Assembly (NCBI RefSeq): GCF_002994745.2
Contig: NC_037094.1
Span: 26,079,001 to 26,143,000, forward strand
Direction: 5' to 3'
Length of the DNA stretch: 64,000 nt
DNA from: Rosa chinensis
Lineage: Eukaryota; Streptophyta; Magnoliopsida; Rosales; Rosaceae
Shown in pieces: positions 10,690 to 23,391 of the stretch; the first letter of the stretch is position 1, and each line of letters starts with the position of its first letter. Both the position numbers and the translations under genes were made by a program. Under the pieces are notes generated by a model. It saw only the letters and a program-made list of their open reading frames with translations, ran no database searches and was not told the origin of the DNA.

Positions 10690-10878
10690 ATGATTCTTAT
10701 TGACGGCAACTTGGCCAAAACTGCAGTTCCTTGGCGGATTAAAGTCGTAGTTAATGAAATCAAACTTCTATCACATCAATTTGATTACAATCGTTTTAGA
10801 CATGTATTTCTTAAAGATAATTTTGTAGTTGATAAGTTAGCGAGTTTGGATCTCGAGAATAGAAACGTTTCAGTGTAA
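10690..10878 (+). pseudogene. LINE retrotransposon RNase H fragment
   Basis: The 62-residue frame contains a stretch (PWRIKVV, then SHQFDYNRFRHVFLKDN and VVDKLASLDLE) that resembles the C-terminal end of the RNase H domain found in plant LINE polyproteins, with the FRHV...N..VDKLA signature. Only the terminal part is present; no reverse transcriptase lies upstream. The LINE tail appears to continue after the insertion at 10909-12070. Confidence 0.65.
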
Positions 10879-10908
10879 TTTAACTGTCTCTCCCTTTTTG
10901 TGCTCTAA

Positions 10909-11468
10909 GGCCATCTTCAACCGAAACGGCTAAAAATAGCCCTTGAGCTAAATTTTAGCCATGAATTCTGTACTATTTATCGATGTGATATCAATCGTTT
11001 CCAATCCGTCAAGGCTAAATTATAACCCTACAATATATTTTAACATTTTGGATATATTATATATATATATACAGCCCTTCTTGGCTGCGGATATCCGCAC
11101 CTAAGCAAAAGGTGCGGATTTCCAATTTTTCCCCACTTTCCGATCACATTTTCACATCTTAACCGTTCAGTTTTTAGGTCCTAATGTATAGATCACTTTT
11201 GCAAATTTTCAGCCAATTTGGTGATCGTTAAGGCAACCAAAACTGCAATTTACCATTATAAACACGAACGGTTCCGGTTCAACAGATTCGGTTCGTTCGT
11301 GTAAATTGCAGTTTTGGATGCCTTAACGATCATCAAATTGGCTGAAATTTTGTAGAGATGATCTATACATTAGGATATAAAAACTGAACGGTTAAGATGT
11401 GAAAATATGATCGGAAAGTGGGTAAAAATGGGAAATCCGTATGTTTTGCTTAGGTGAGGATAGGTTGC

Positions 11469-11502
<34 letters not shown>

Positions 11503-12070
11503 GTTCTTATTTTTTATCATTAATTTACTTATAGTAATTACTAGTTGAAATCATTTTTATGATAAAAAAAAATATTTTCGGTTGTATTTTTTCAACGAAC
11601 TCACCATTTACGATAAAAGAAAAATAAATGAGAGATTAAGAATTGGGAGAAAATGAAAGATTTAGAATAGAGAGAATGAGGAAGTAGAAGGAAGATGTGA
11701 AAAAGAAGGTTGAGGTGATATGTATTTATAGTGTAAAAGTTATAAAAAAATAAAAAATAAAAGCAAACCAACTGCTATAAAAAAATTAAAACCAACAGCT
11801 ATTTAAAAAAAACCATCGACTAGCTGACGTGAGCAATTAGCCGTTGCTAACGTCATGCTTATGTTACATTCCACTGCAACTCGTGGGCCACAGCTTTCTG
11901 ATTCCATTTGTTTAAAGGGGCAAAGGGCTATGTTTAGGGCTAAATTTAGCCATCTCTACTTACCTTTAGCCCTAACTTTTAACACTTTGATCCTTAATTT
12001 GGTGGGTTGGAGTTGGGTTGGGCTAAAAAATGGCCATTTAGCACTTTGGTTTGTTGGGTTGGAGGTGGCC
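10909..12070. mobile_element. Tourist/Harbinger-like non-autonomous element
   Basis: Ends are inverted repeats: the left begins GGCCATCTTCAACC, the right ends GGTTGGAGGTGGCC, with inner matches around GGCTAAAAATAGCC. It is flanked by TAA on both sides (10906-10908 and 12071-12073), the 3-bp target duplication typical of PIF/Harbinger elements. It carries no transposase and has a fold-back element inserted at 11071-11466. It interrupts a LINE remnant. Confidence 0.72.
11071..11466. mobile_element. Fold-back MITE (family member 1)
   Basis: Two arms of about 160 bp are inverted copies of each other; for example CACTTTCCGATCA at 11144 returns as TGATCGGAAAGTG at 11410, and GGTGATCGTTAAGG returns as CCTTAACGATCATC. 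A short loop lies near 11270-11300. It is bordered by TA and GT dinucleotide tracts. A second, older copy of the family lies at 23392-23800. Confidence 0.8.
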
Positions 12071-12073
12071 TAA

Positions 12074-12860
12074 GTGTTCCAATTAAATCAGCTAGCAGGA
12101 GGAGGTTGCTATAGTGTTTTGCTCTGTAATTTGCTTTTCAGTCAAAATAATATAAAAATGAATAAAAATTAAAAAAAATTGGTACTTTGGTGTCAATGTC
12201 ATTTGTTCTGGTTATTTGAATTGGGAGCTCTGTAGCATTTCATTTGTGAAGTCCTTAGAACATATAGCAGCAAAAATAAATATGTTACCGGCTATACTCA
12301 TATCTATGCAATGCACATGTTATACTAGTGATGAAATTGGAAATTTCCTTCTCACCACTTCTTTAATTTTTTTTCATTTTTATTTTTACGTGTTCTTTTT
12401 AATTTTACTATAATAATCATTTTATTAATTTTATTATGAGTTTTTACTTTTTTTTTTTTTTGAAATAGTGTTTTTTACTTTTTAAGTTAAAAGATATTAT
12501 GAGCACTTCAAAACTTGGTAAAACCCATTGACACTAAAAGAACGTCTCCATTTATAGTAGTACAGATATGACGATCAAGTTTGTTAAACAATTGGATTAT
12601 TTTGTTGTGTATATGTCAAAGAACACCCACATATATATTTTGTCATAAAAATTAGTCGAGAAACATGAAAGAGTAAGAAGGAAAAGAGTTAACAACCAAC
12701 CTTATTGTTCAATTTATGATATGTTCTGCAACACGTTATATTTTTTTCTTTCGTATCAAGAAAAGTCATAGGAGAAATCAAATTCAAAGTGGGTGTAGAG
12801 ACAAATGCTTATTGTGTCCCACGTAATTGGCGAATGAAAGCAAGAGATATGACGCCCCAA
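12074..12860. other. LINE tail, then AT-rich intergenic
   Basis: The first 100 bp look like the rest of the LINE 3' end interrupted at 10909, ending in an A-rich stretch near 12165-12178. The remainder is AT-rich with no gene seen. Confidence 0.4.
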
Positions 12861-13331
12861 TTAAGTGAAGTCATCGTCCTCCTTCTTCAAGGGAGACACT
12901 GCTTTCCTCTCTTGAAATCCAGTTTCACAAGTATCAGGTGCATTCATAGCAGCACTAAGAGTATTAAGAGTCGACTCATAATTCTTGGCCTTGAAGGAAT
13001 TGGTAGCTTCCTGCATGCTACTAGTGGCATCTAAGTATACTTCTTCGTAGTCTTGTAATGTAGGTTGGTCAACTTTTGGATCCTTCTTTAGCTCTTGAAT
13101 GTGTGAATTGAAGTTGGTCACCTTGGCTCCGGCTAGGTCAAGTACAGTCATTATAAGTGTTGCAAGGTGTGCACTATGGCTTTTAGGGTGGGCTTCAATG
13201 GTTGAGACACAAAAGTCGTAGTTCACAGATGGTTCGTGATCTGCGGCTTTCTTGCAATATTGTTGGATCAAATCATCATCGATTGTGTTGTGAAAGAGCA
13301 TGAGAAAAATGACAAGGAAGGAACACCTCAT
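12861..13331 (-). pseudogene. Invertase/PMEI-type inhibitor, damaged
   Basis: Small secreted four-helix inhibitor of the plant invertase/pectin methylesterase inhibitor family (PMEI domain), resembling Pla a 1-like putative invertase inhibitors. The start is the Met at 13331, giving a signal peptide (MRCSFLVIFLMLF) and then YCKKAADHEPSVNYDFCVST with the first conserved cysteine pair. The third conserved cysteine, expected in a DC-E-Y motif, is Tyr here (LQDYEEVYLDA), although its partner (DTCETGF) remains. The frame stops at DDDFT; one base out of frame the sequence continues SLNWGVISLAFI, which is what the family's C-terminus looks like, so a 1-bp frameshift has removed the last helix end. 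It could still encode a near full-length protein. I call it damaged, perhaps non-functional. Confidence 0.72.
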
Positions 13332-13459
13332 TTTGAGAAGCATATAGTGGAGCGGCTCTGTTAGGGTTGGAGGTTCACTACAATAGGGTATGGAATTCTG
13401 GCAAATACCTTCCTCCTTGAATGGAATCTTTTTTGACGTCGTCACTGGGGTCATTTGTA

Positions 13460-14240
13460 TTGAAGAATTTGGGTTAGCTGGAGGTGTTGTCGAGTTGTGG
13501 CAGCGCTGATGGTGGTGAATTATAGCCTAGCTTTGTTGCCAGATCGAGGTTCAATAGCGGTGTTATTGGAGCTGGGTTGAGTCGAGCTGGTTCCGGCACC
13601 GTGGTGGTGCATGAGCTTAAGGTCAAAGCAACATGGGGGATCGACAAGAGGATATGATGCGGCGGGGTTATAAAGAAGGTTGCTTTCAGGTCAATCGTCG
13701 ACGCAGGTTGTGAACTCTATGATGGTGGAGACGCTTTGTGAGGCGATTCTAAAGATGGTGACGACGGAATCGATGTAGGTGACTGCAGTGTCGTTGCTGG
13801 TGTCTTTGGCCGCTGCCTGCGAATTTGTGGTTAGCAGTGACGGCTCTGTGGTTAGGATGTCCAGAATTTTGGAGGCCCATAGTAATTGGTTCTGGGCTAA
13901 TAGTTAGCCCTGGTTTGCAGGCTTTGTTAGGTTTTGGGAATTTAGCTCGGGTGTAGGATTTGGTACCTGGACTTGGGTTGTGAGATTTACTTTTATGTTT
14001 TATTTTGTCATGATGGATGGGGCATTTGCAGCCTCTCCGCTTGCTTAGAAGAGATGTTGTGCTCTAGCCCCCATCTTTAATTGCTCATGGGTTTTGTAAG
14101 GACTTTTCTAGCTGGGCTTAACATCTTGGAAAGATGGGTTTACTTAGGTAGTGGTTCTTCTGTCAATACTGGGATGGATCGTTATGTGTAACCTTGTTGA
14201 ATTATAAAAGCCCTGACATTTGGTTCAAAAAAAAAAAACA
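13460..14240 (+). mobile_element. Probable LINE 3' end with poly-A tail
   Basis: Non-coding sequence in the style of a plant LINE 3' region, ending in TTGAATTATAAAAGCCCTGA, a few bases and a 12-A tail at 14227-14238. No coding domain is present; the assignment rests on the tail and on the next LINE fragment starting just downstream. Confidence 0.35.
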
Positions 14241-14439
14241 TATCGACTGATGTTTAGAGTCTTTTAATTTCTAAACATTGTACAAGGAAAAATAAACAAA
14301 AGTTTAGTTTGAATATTTCCTTCATAAACAGGGAAAACCCTGTTAATTGCCATTAAACCCTATACTGCAAACCTCTACAGCCTCCAAAACCCTAGGTATT
14401 CCAAAACTTCGTGTTTGCTTTTTGATGACTTCTGTGGAT

Positions 14440-15870
14440 GAGATGGCAGTGAGACTGGCTTCATCTCTTGCTCTGGCTGAAGGCAAGGGACAAATGGATC
14501 TTTGACCATCTAAGGGTTCGAGGCTTCGACACTCTCAAGCTTTGTTGGTTGGTAAGTTGTTGACTGCTCAAGATTATTCTCTGGGTTTTTTCAAGGGCAT
14601 GTTCCTGCAAGTATGGAGATTCAACAGAAGTTATCAAATTCAAGAACATGGTGAGAGATATCTGTTTTCCTTCACTGAACCCTCTAATCATACTAGGGTT
14701 TTGAAAGAGGGGTCTTGGGGCTTTGATCGTGCGCTGGTGGTCTTGGCGACCTTTGATGGTGTGATGCTAGTGGAGATGGTGCCCTTGAATTCATTAGGCT
14801 TTTGGATATGAGTGCTTGGAATCATACAGGCAATTTACACTATGAGGCTTATCAGATTGGTAGGCAGTTCTCTGAGCAGATTGTGGAGAATAATGAAGTT
14901 AAATATGATGTAGGTTGAGTACGGATCCGTGTTGACACTAGTCTTCGTCAACCCATCATCTTCCAGTGCAGTTTCACTGTCGATGATGGTATTGTTTTGG
15001 ATTTGGATTTCTTTTTCGAGAATCTGGCTGGACAATGCACGACATGCGGACTCCTCATTGATGTCGATCTTCTATACTCCGGCCCAGCGTTGCCTGAGGA
15101 GTTGCAGAGACGTCTGATTTAGACAAGGACTGTGTTGTCTCGAGCTTTTGGTCGAGTTCTTGGCGCTAGTAATGTTGTTGGTGGTGCCGCACCGGCAGGG
15201 AACGCGGTGACTGCACGGTAGTCTGGGATTGGAGCTTGACTGAGTCGGTGACCGGAGCAAGACCAGAGTTTTAGGGTTGAGATGGCAAGAGCTTATGGGG
15301 ATAAGGCTGATATGGCCAGAGATGACGTGGCTAGTGACTTGGAGCCTATTGGACAAGGAACTGGGCTAATTGTAGCTCCTGGGCTGGTGCAAGCTTCTAA
15401 GTCTAAGTTGATTTTCAAGGCCCATCTGTTTCAAATTTGCTTTCCAGATGTCTTTCCTTACCAAAGAATTGGAAAAAAAAAAAAGTGATTATATGAGAGC
15501 TTGAAGAGACTATAGCTTCTCTACCAAAAGTGAGTGGGAGGCGGAGACAAAGAGAGATGTTATGTAGTCATCTCCAAAGAGACAACGCCTGAGCCTAGCT
15601 CTTAGCAAATCAAACATTGATGCGGCTAGTATAGGTCCGAAAATGGTGACTATTCCCTAAGAGGTCCTGAAGAAAAGGGCTAACCTAGAGATAGCAAAAA
15701 CAAAGTGAAAGTTACTAAGACAAGCCTTATGAAAGTCAAGGGCTCGCCCAACAAGAAGAAAAAGGATGCAGGACAGCAAAAGAAGAAGGTAAGGGAGCTA
15801 ACCTTTAGCCTCCCTATTGACTTTGAGAACTCTAACCCTAAGGGGAAGGATCTCAGTTAAAATCGAGATG
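14440..15870 (+). pseudogene. LINE ORF1-like (DUF4283) remnant
   Basis: Open stretches in changing frames match the plant LINE ORF1 layout. 14542-14811 has LVGKLLT, then VWRFNRS, FSFTEPSNHTRVLKEG and SWGFDRALVVLATFDG (DUF4283 domain). A shifted frame around 14915-15080 carries WVRIRVDTSLRQP, then DLDFFFENLAGQCTTCG, the part before the zinc knuckle. 15280-15860 holds a lysine-rich tail with stops. Frame changes and stop codons show it is dead; no endonuclease or reverse transcriptase follows. Confidence 0.7.
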
Positions 15871-17029
15871 TCTAGTCTTTCCTAGCTGAAGGTCTTCTAT
15901 GAGTCTTCTTAGAAGTTGTTTATTTTTCGTACCACAATTGCGTGCTCGATACAAGAGGTAAATAGTAGCCTATATGTTCCTTTGAATGCGAAGGTTCTTT
16001 TGTTAGTTTGAACTTTGTGCTTTATTGATTCATGAAATAGTATGTGTGCCGATTTAAGTTTAGGCCTATTTCTTTTTTGGGTAAGTACTTTTTCAACCAT
16101 TGTGTTTCATTAATAAGAATGATCAATTCTCCTTTTATTTTTTATTTTCTATGGTTTAACATCATAAAAATGAGTTTTCCCGTGTAGAGGACTAGTGTAG
16201 GAGATTATGGGCATTGGGCAACAACTTTGAAAATGTGAGCATGTTTTTGAAATGAACCTGAGGGATTATGTGAAACCGTTATAAATCACTCAGGACTCGG
16301 GATACGCCCTCGTATTTAATTTGGGTGTTACAAATCTCGATTTTTTGGAGGATCTGATATTTTTTGGAGGATCTGATAGTTCAAGGACTGCTATTTATTT
16401 TGGCAATCTTTACTACTGTGCACAAGATTTATATGCAATTGCTGCAACATATAGCAATGCCGAGGAAAATGCCACGCTGCAAATTTTTTCAAATAAGCTG
16501 ATTCCAACTTGCATTTGGCTGGTTACAGGAATGCACTGTCAAATGATGCTGTTTCTGCTGCTGATGATTCTCAAGTGATATAATCAGTTCGTTACAAAGG
16601 AGGGGAACTTGTCTTAGGTCCTGGGGAGAAATGATCCTTCAGTACACTGATTTGTTACCTTCAACCCATCCTATATATTGCAAATGCAACAAGACACATT
16701 CTCACTTTGAAACTGGTTGAAGTATCATAAATTTCAAGTATTACATTAATCCTGACATACAGAACTTCCATAAGCTAGCTGTGTGCTTATTAAGCTCATT
16801 GAACAAGCTTAACTTCTCTTGAAGATAGCAATGTTCACTTGCGAGCTTGAACCCCCCACCTAAATGACTAAAGAGTACACTGAGATTCTACTACTATTAT
16901 TACCACGCCAAAAGACTTGGTGAGACTTGGTGAACTAATGAAAATAGAGGAGGAACCAATGTGTAAATATGATATACTAGAACCATGATAGATTAGATGG
17001 AGCCACTGGCATTGTCTCCTATTCTGATT
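15871..17029. other. No gene recognised
   Basis: Downstream flank of the PRPP synthetase gene, probably including its 3' untranslated region (about 16750-17029). An 85-codon frame at 16321-16578 has no recognisable domain and begins without ATG. Confidence 0.4.
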
Positions 17030-20000
17030 TCACTGAAATATGCTACTCACAGAAGAATCATCGTGAACACGCCAAATGGTCTCACCCAACAGGTTAGCTA
17101 CTGAAAGTATAGTCAACTGAGGGAAGTAATTCTTCTCTGCAACAGGGATTGTGTTTGTTACAATCACCTCTTGAAACAGGCCACTCGATAACCTTTCAAT
17201 TGCAGGAGGGCTGTGAACAAAAAAGCAACAAGAAAATTATCAAATGACTGAGATGGTTGGTATACCACATTGCATTTCATAACAAATAGAAAATAACTTG
17301 CAAATAATGAACCAAGTTGTTGGTTCATATTGATTTCCCCTTTTCCGAAAAATTAACAGACAAATAAACAGAATAAATGATCTGTTCTTATTTATTCAAG
17401 ATATTTTAACTTCAACATTGGAGCACTAACACATAGCAGACTTACAAGCACCTTGGTTGACTTCAAGAGAAAAATAATAATTAAAAAGATTTCAAGGTTT
17501 AGTAGGCAAACAAGAAAATTAAGATTATAACTGGAAAGAAGTAATAACAACAATAGAAAGCCAGCCATCAACTGAACCAAATGAAAAAGATCAAATGCTA
17601 CAAGGGAAATAACAGAAAGCCATACCCTACAAAGCATATTGAAGCATATTGATACACCTAAAGACAACATGGGCATAACAGAAAGCCATACCATGCATCA
17701 CGTGAAACAGATGAAATAGAACCAATGCTACGAAGTACGTTCATACCTAAACACAGCATGGGTACAGCATGCATAGACTTCCCTTGCCCCCTCTTCATGT
17801 AAGAGGGCTGCGCCTTTTGAGATTGTCCCTACAATGTAGAAGTGTACAGCTCATTAAAAACAAAATGAAAACTGCCTCTAGTTTTGAATTACATATTTTA
17901 TATTCTCATATAACACAGTTATCGTGTATGAGCTGCAACATTCAACTTTAAACTGAAGAGATGGGTGAGCAAAGAGCTTTTAATAGACAAAGAGAATCAT
18001 GTCATAGACAACAGTTATTACATACTATTGAGAATCATTTGATAGGCAACAGTTATTATGTATGCTTCCAACATTCAATTTGACTTTAGTTTCTACTATG
18101 AGGTTAAAACAACTAGATTTTCCTTTACCTTTTCGGTTATTTATACATTTCTTTCTCTTTACTGTTATCTTTCATCTGTAACTGTTTGACCTCATGAGTA
18201 GGGACAAAAATATAACATGAAAACTCATATATTGTCACTCAACTCACCAGCAGTGTCAATCATATCATCCACCATCACTGCAACTTTTCCTTTTACATCG
18301 CCAATCAAGTTCATCACCTGGGAAGGTAAATATTTGATGTGCAACAGATCTTTGCTTACCATTTTTCTAAACTAGTACTCATACAAAAAAGGATATTCAA
18401 GATTTCTATCAGCTAGTAACATTACTGTGACCATAATATTGAGATCCATGTTGATATGCAGCTGCCAACAGTCGTAACATGATATAATCCCAAGGAAACT
18501 AATATGTTGTACAAATTGGAAGAGTAATGAAAGGCAGTAACACTGCCGAAACTAGTTCTAAGAGGATTAAAATTTGAGAAAAGACATGGCATTAACAAAA
18601 ACGTGAATATTGGTTTGACATTGAAACATCTTTAAGTTAGTTGATGATGATAAAGATTTCAGCCAGAATAACCACAAACTGCATTGTACAACTTGACCTA
18701 ACAATGAACGTGTGAAGCATCCTATGCCTTACAAAATATAAGTAGGGGTTTGACACAGAAATTACCTCAGCAATATTGTGTCCATGACGCCTTTTGTCTA
18801 TGATGGCTAAAGGTGCATCAGATAGTTTCTTTGCAAAAGCACGTGCTCTTGCAACTCCCCCAACATCAGGGGATACGACCACCAAATCATCAGAACAAAT
18901 TGCCTTGCTGGCTAGGTAATCAAGGATAACATGCTACATTGCGCAGAATAAACAACATAAATTATGGCAAAGAGGCCATGGCAAGTCAAGAATGGCAACT
19001 GTGAGCAGATTACCTCACAATATACATGATCCACTGGTATATCAAAGTAACCTATCGACTGCCCGGAATGAATGTCACAAGCAAGAACACGGTCTGCACC
19101 TGCCATAGTGACAAGGTTTGCAACCAGTTTGGCTGCTATGGATTCACGCCCTTGAGTCTGTAGTGGAAAGAAGAGAGAATCGCCATTAAGAAAAAATAAC
19201 TTCTATCACTCAATGTAAGCATAATTCAGTTCAAATGCCACAAATGTAGGACTTTAATTACAAAGAGATATACTGCACTATAGATATGAAACTTTAAAAC
19301 TGGTCACAAAACTTAATCACTTTTCCTGTTATGGACAAAGCGTGGGTGAAACTACTTGGACTGCCATATTTCCTTTCAATTGTTTATACTCTTTGATCGG
19401 AAGTATTTTCTACTGGTGGATATCCTAGGCAACTTCATTTAAAGCAAAAACATTGACTTGCCTTTCTATCAGCTCTGGCATATCCAAAATATGGAATAAC
19501 TGCAGTAATATTTCTGGCCGATGCCCTCCGACATGCATCAATTATAATTTGTAGCTCCATGAGGTTCTCATTGACAGGAGGGCAGGTTGGCTGCAATAAG
19601 AATACATCACATCCTCTAACACTCTCTCCCAACTGAACATATACTTCACCATCAGCAAACCTCTTTATGTTGATCTTTCCAAGCTCCAAACCCATGTACC
19701 AAGCGATTTCCTATGCATGAATTACAGACAATTAGAAATCACATGCACAAGACTCAAAGTATTATAAGAGGGTTTAATGTGTGGGTGTTGAGATTTGAGC
19801 AGTTTTGCAAGTACCATAGAGTTAGCCACCACCTCTATGTATATAACTAACTAAAAGCACCCAGCATTGTGGACAATTTCAGAAATTGAAGAAGACCACA
19901 ATGCCTTGTCCTATTACAACTTCATAAATTTAAGATGCACAGAATAGTTTTTAGCTCAATTCAAAGTACTGAATCTGTTAAACCTGTCGATCAAAGAGCA

Positions 20001-20963
20001 GTGTTAAGTATGTGGTCATTATTCTGGATTTAGTGACAATGTCTTTAAACAATTCTTGATGAACGAATATCCACAATGCACTGCCATTCAAAATCAAGAT
20101 ACTGGAATAGCAGCTGCTAAGGAAGAGCTGTAAAACTTTGGGGTTGTTTGGAAGTGACTAAAAAGACATCTCAGTAACTCTGAAGATTACAACTTATAAG
20201 ATTGATCATATACCAACACTTGATACGCAACAATCATATACCACCACTATTCAGTGTTGCAAGAATTTTCTAACAAAGGTAATTAGTCAAAAATGTTTTA
20301 CTCCCATTTCAGTAAATGTCACAGTAAAAATCCACTGAAACTTAAAAAGTGTAAATCAAAAACCAATTATGATTACCTGGGAAAGAGCAGGATTTGCTGT
20401 GCCAGAAAACAATTTGAGCCTGGAACTACTTCTGTTAACCGATTTCGCCAACCGTGCCGATTCCAAGAACTTGGGCAGTGTCCGCTCGTTCACAACAGGA
20501 ATAATCGGCTTCCCATTTCCGCTTATTGGTTCAGCCATTTCACATTTCTACCAAAATCATGAAAACCACACAAATCAATCGCCTAAGAACCATAAACGAA
20601 ATGATCAAAAACAAAAATTACTTTTGTGTGGACGCATTTCACCCTAACATGTCAAATTACACAATAATTTTGATCGAAATTTTTCAAAAGACAACCCGTT
20701 TCTTTTATCTTTTCAAAATCAAACTGTAAAAATTGATTCTTATTTGAAAGCCGGAACAAATTAATAAATTAAAAATATAATTACGAGTTACACAGTGGTG
20801 TAGTTATTCTTACAACACAGTCAGGAGCGTAGATTCGGGAGCCATATTCACTGCCGCCGAGCAAACTTCTATGGCCGCGAGCGAAGAGAGACGAACGACA
20901 TGAAGCCATCGCCGCCGTGGACGACGACGACGCAGGCGACGGCATGACGAGCGAGGCAGCCAT
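17030..20963 (-). CDS. PRS1: Ribose-phosphate pyrophosphokinase, chloroplastic
   Basis: Makes PRPP from ribose 5-phosphate and ATP for nucleotide, histidine and tryptophan synthesis; class I, predicted in plastids. Eight exons on the minus strand, all in frame: 20963-20814, 20547-20377, 19710-19462, 19157-19014, 18933-18766, 18317-18248, 17828-17747, 17210-17030, totalling 404 residues, normal for plastid PRS1/2. A Ser-rich transit peptide precedes the core. Conserved pieces: [20 protein letters not shown], the ribose-phosphate loop [17 protein letters not shown] and the PRPP-binding motif [12 protein letters not shown]. Intron 3 uses a GC donor (AAAG|GCAAGT); all others are GT-AG. At the start of exon 5 a His replaces the Pro I expect before [10 protein letters not shown] telo-box (TTAGGGTTAGGGTTTT) lies just upstream of the ATG. 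PRS1 versus PRS2 is not settled. Confidence 0.96.
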
Positions 20964-20988
20964 GTCCGCAATGCAGAATTAGGGTTAG

Positions 20989-21004
20989 GGTTTTGAGGGA
21001 GATA
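20989..21004 (-). promoter_or_regulatory. Telo-box in PRS leader
   Basis: On the minus strand this reads AAAACCCTAACCCTAA, a double telo-box 26-41 bp upstream of the ATG at 20963. Telo-boxes mark growth-linked plant genes, fitting a nucleotide-synthesis enzyme. Confidence 0.5.
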
Positions 21005-23391
21005 GAGAGACAGAGAGAGAAAGTGGGCGTTGCTTTTTCGGAGCTCTACGACTCTTTATCTATGGCGGGGGTTCTCTCTGGCTTTCCACGACATTTCGAT
21101 TTTATTCATCACACACTATAATGTTTTTTAAAGCGGTGGTGGCGGAAGCGGAAGGGACAGAACGACGCCGTTTTGGCGGTGGGGTCGCGTTGGGTCAGAG
21201 TCTAAGTCAAGTGGGGCCAGGAAGGTGGGGGCCAGTCAAATCCAGGTGCATTTGGAAGCCGGGAATCTTGAATATTAATGTGGGAAATGAAATGAATGGG
21301 CAACTTGAATGGAAAAGTCCGGATTCTTTGCCTTTTTAGTTACGCTTTCCCCACATGGCGAAGCCGCAAAGGCCACAGGCCACAGCCCCACAGGACCTTT
21401 TTAGTTCTTTCTTTGTTGACTACTCTTCCTCCCTTGGGTTAGGTTCATTTTCTTTTTGTCCACTAATCATGGAATCTTGGATTACCTAGTTTTTTGCATT
21501 TGTGTCATGGATCTCTTTGATTATGATTCTGGTTCAAAATCTTGAAAAGAAGATGAATAAAGAGCCCCTCAAAAGAATGACTTGACTACTCGCCGCCCAA
21601 GTCCAGGGGCGAATTAGGTTCCAACAAAGTTAGGTTGGAGAACTATCACATAACAGAAGTATTGATTGATTCGAAAAAATGTAGTTCTAGTTTGATCTCT
21701 AAATTTGATATTTGGATCTTCAATTTTTTTCAATTATTAACCGACTATGTCAAGTCATATAAAGAAACAAATAAGGATAATAAAAGAAGAAGAAAATGTA
21801 CTCTTCATACCTCCCACAAATATAACATTCAATTAATTTTTTTTTTTTCAGGAATTTCTTTATATTGCTTATGTTATTTTATAATTTACCTAAAATAATT
21901 AGGTAAAAATAATAATTTCTATACATGGCCCATCATTTAGTACAAAACTAAATTCAAAACAATCTGATTTGGAATTCCCTTAACTAAATTCATTAAATAT
22001 TATAATATAGTTATTACTCTATATTCTAACCCAAAACCCTTGAAATCCTTCTTTTAGCAAATTCAAATGGATTCCGGGAACATGTCAAGATTGAGAACTA
22101 ACTTTTAATTCATTTTGGTGGGGGAGAGGCATACTCATAAGAGAGCAATATTATGTCATTTTGATTCATTATTCTTCTCGTGGTTGAAGATAGATATAAA
22201 AAGTAGATTAACATATTGTTGTATCTCATGTTTAAGGGTGTTTTGGTAAAAATAAGGAGATCTACTTAGCTTTTTAAGTATTCTAAAAAGTAAACTAGAG
22301 GTGTACTAAGTATGGGAGGTCCAAATAGCAAACTTGGAGCTGTAAGTAGAGCTACCCTTCGAAAAATTAAGAAAAAAAAATTCGCATATGTCAAATATTA
22401 TCTACAGTCAATAAGGAACGAGCAATTTCAGTTGTTGGAAAATACATTTGAACTATTATCTTTTTAGTCATACATGTCAAGTGTATTGTGTTCAATAGAA
22501 TAAATTTTGGATGAACATACAACACCAAATAAAAAATCACTTGCTGAATAAGTCAAAGAATTATGAGTTTTCATTTTGTGATTTTAGTTGTTATTCTCCA
22601 TTGTAGATGTAATGGTGTGAAATGACTAGGACACTAGTGGCAGGTCATTTAATTATATCTTTTTTTTTTTTAAAGGCATTTAATTATATCTTTAAGTGAA
22701 TATGGATTTTGCAATATTAGCTAGCTATTTAGAGAATTTAGTTAATGAGTTCACCCCACAAACCTAAAGTGATGTAGAACGGATGACAGTTAAGATTGAA
22801 GAGCAGCTTGATCGTGAAAAGGACAAAACAAGAACACTTCAGATTTTGCTCTTCCATATTTGCTATGGATCTCTTTAGATCTTCAAAGTCTTGCAAAGTC
22901 TTGCTATGGTTATTTGGTCGAGGGGTGGGCGTTAACAAAACCATACTAGGAAGTTATTAATGTACAAAAATTATAAGGAGTTCAAACAACTAAATAGATC
23001 CCAGACATCCAGGTTTCTTTATTTTTTATGAGAAACGAGCAATTTTTGGTTGTTGGGAAAGACATTTTGGACCCGACTAGCCTATAGTTATGTATGTGAA
23101 ATGTATGTGTTTAATAGAACAATTTGTGGACGAGAATATACATCACCAAACAAGAAATTACTTGTCGTCTATTTTGAAGTCTTTGTGATAAAAATATTCG
23201 TGGTAGTGTAGTCACTTTATGACTAATTTTTTTTTTTTTTTACCTAAGGCGTTGTCGCGTATCTCGTGTTTACAGACATGAACTTTAAATTCACGTCAAA
23301 AAAATAAAAAAAAACTTTAAATTACATCAAAGTTTTCAGCATCACCGAGGGCCTTATGTGTGCCAATAGGGTTTGTGTGGTACATAAATAG
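21005..23391. other. Intergenic, no gene recognised
   Basis: The first few hundred bases are the PRS promoter side. The rest is AT-rich; open frames at 21121-21339, 21635-21898 and 22738-22944 lack recognisable content. Confidence 0.45.

Noticed and set aside
16321..16578. 85-codon frame near the PRPP synthetase gene
   Set aside because: No ATG start, no domain, no splice partner that I can see.
17392..17694. 100-codon minus-strand frame
   Set aside because: Falls in an intron of the PRPP synthetase gene and has low-complexity hydrophobic content.
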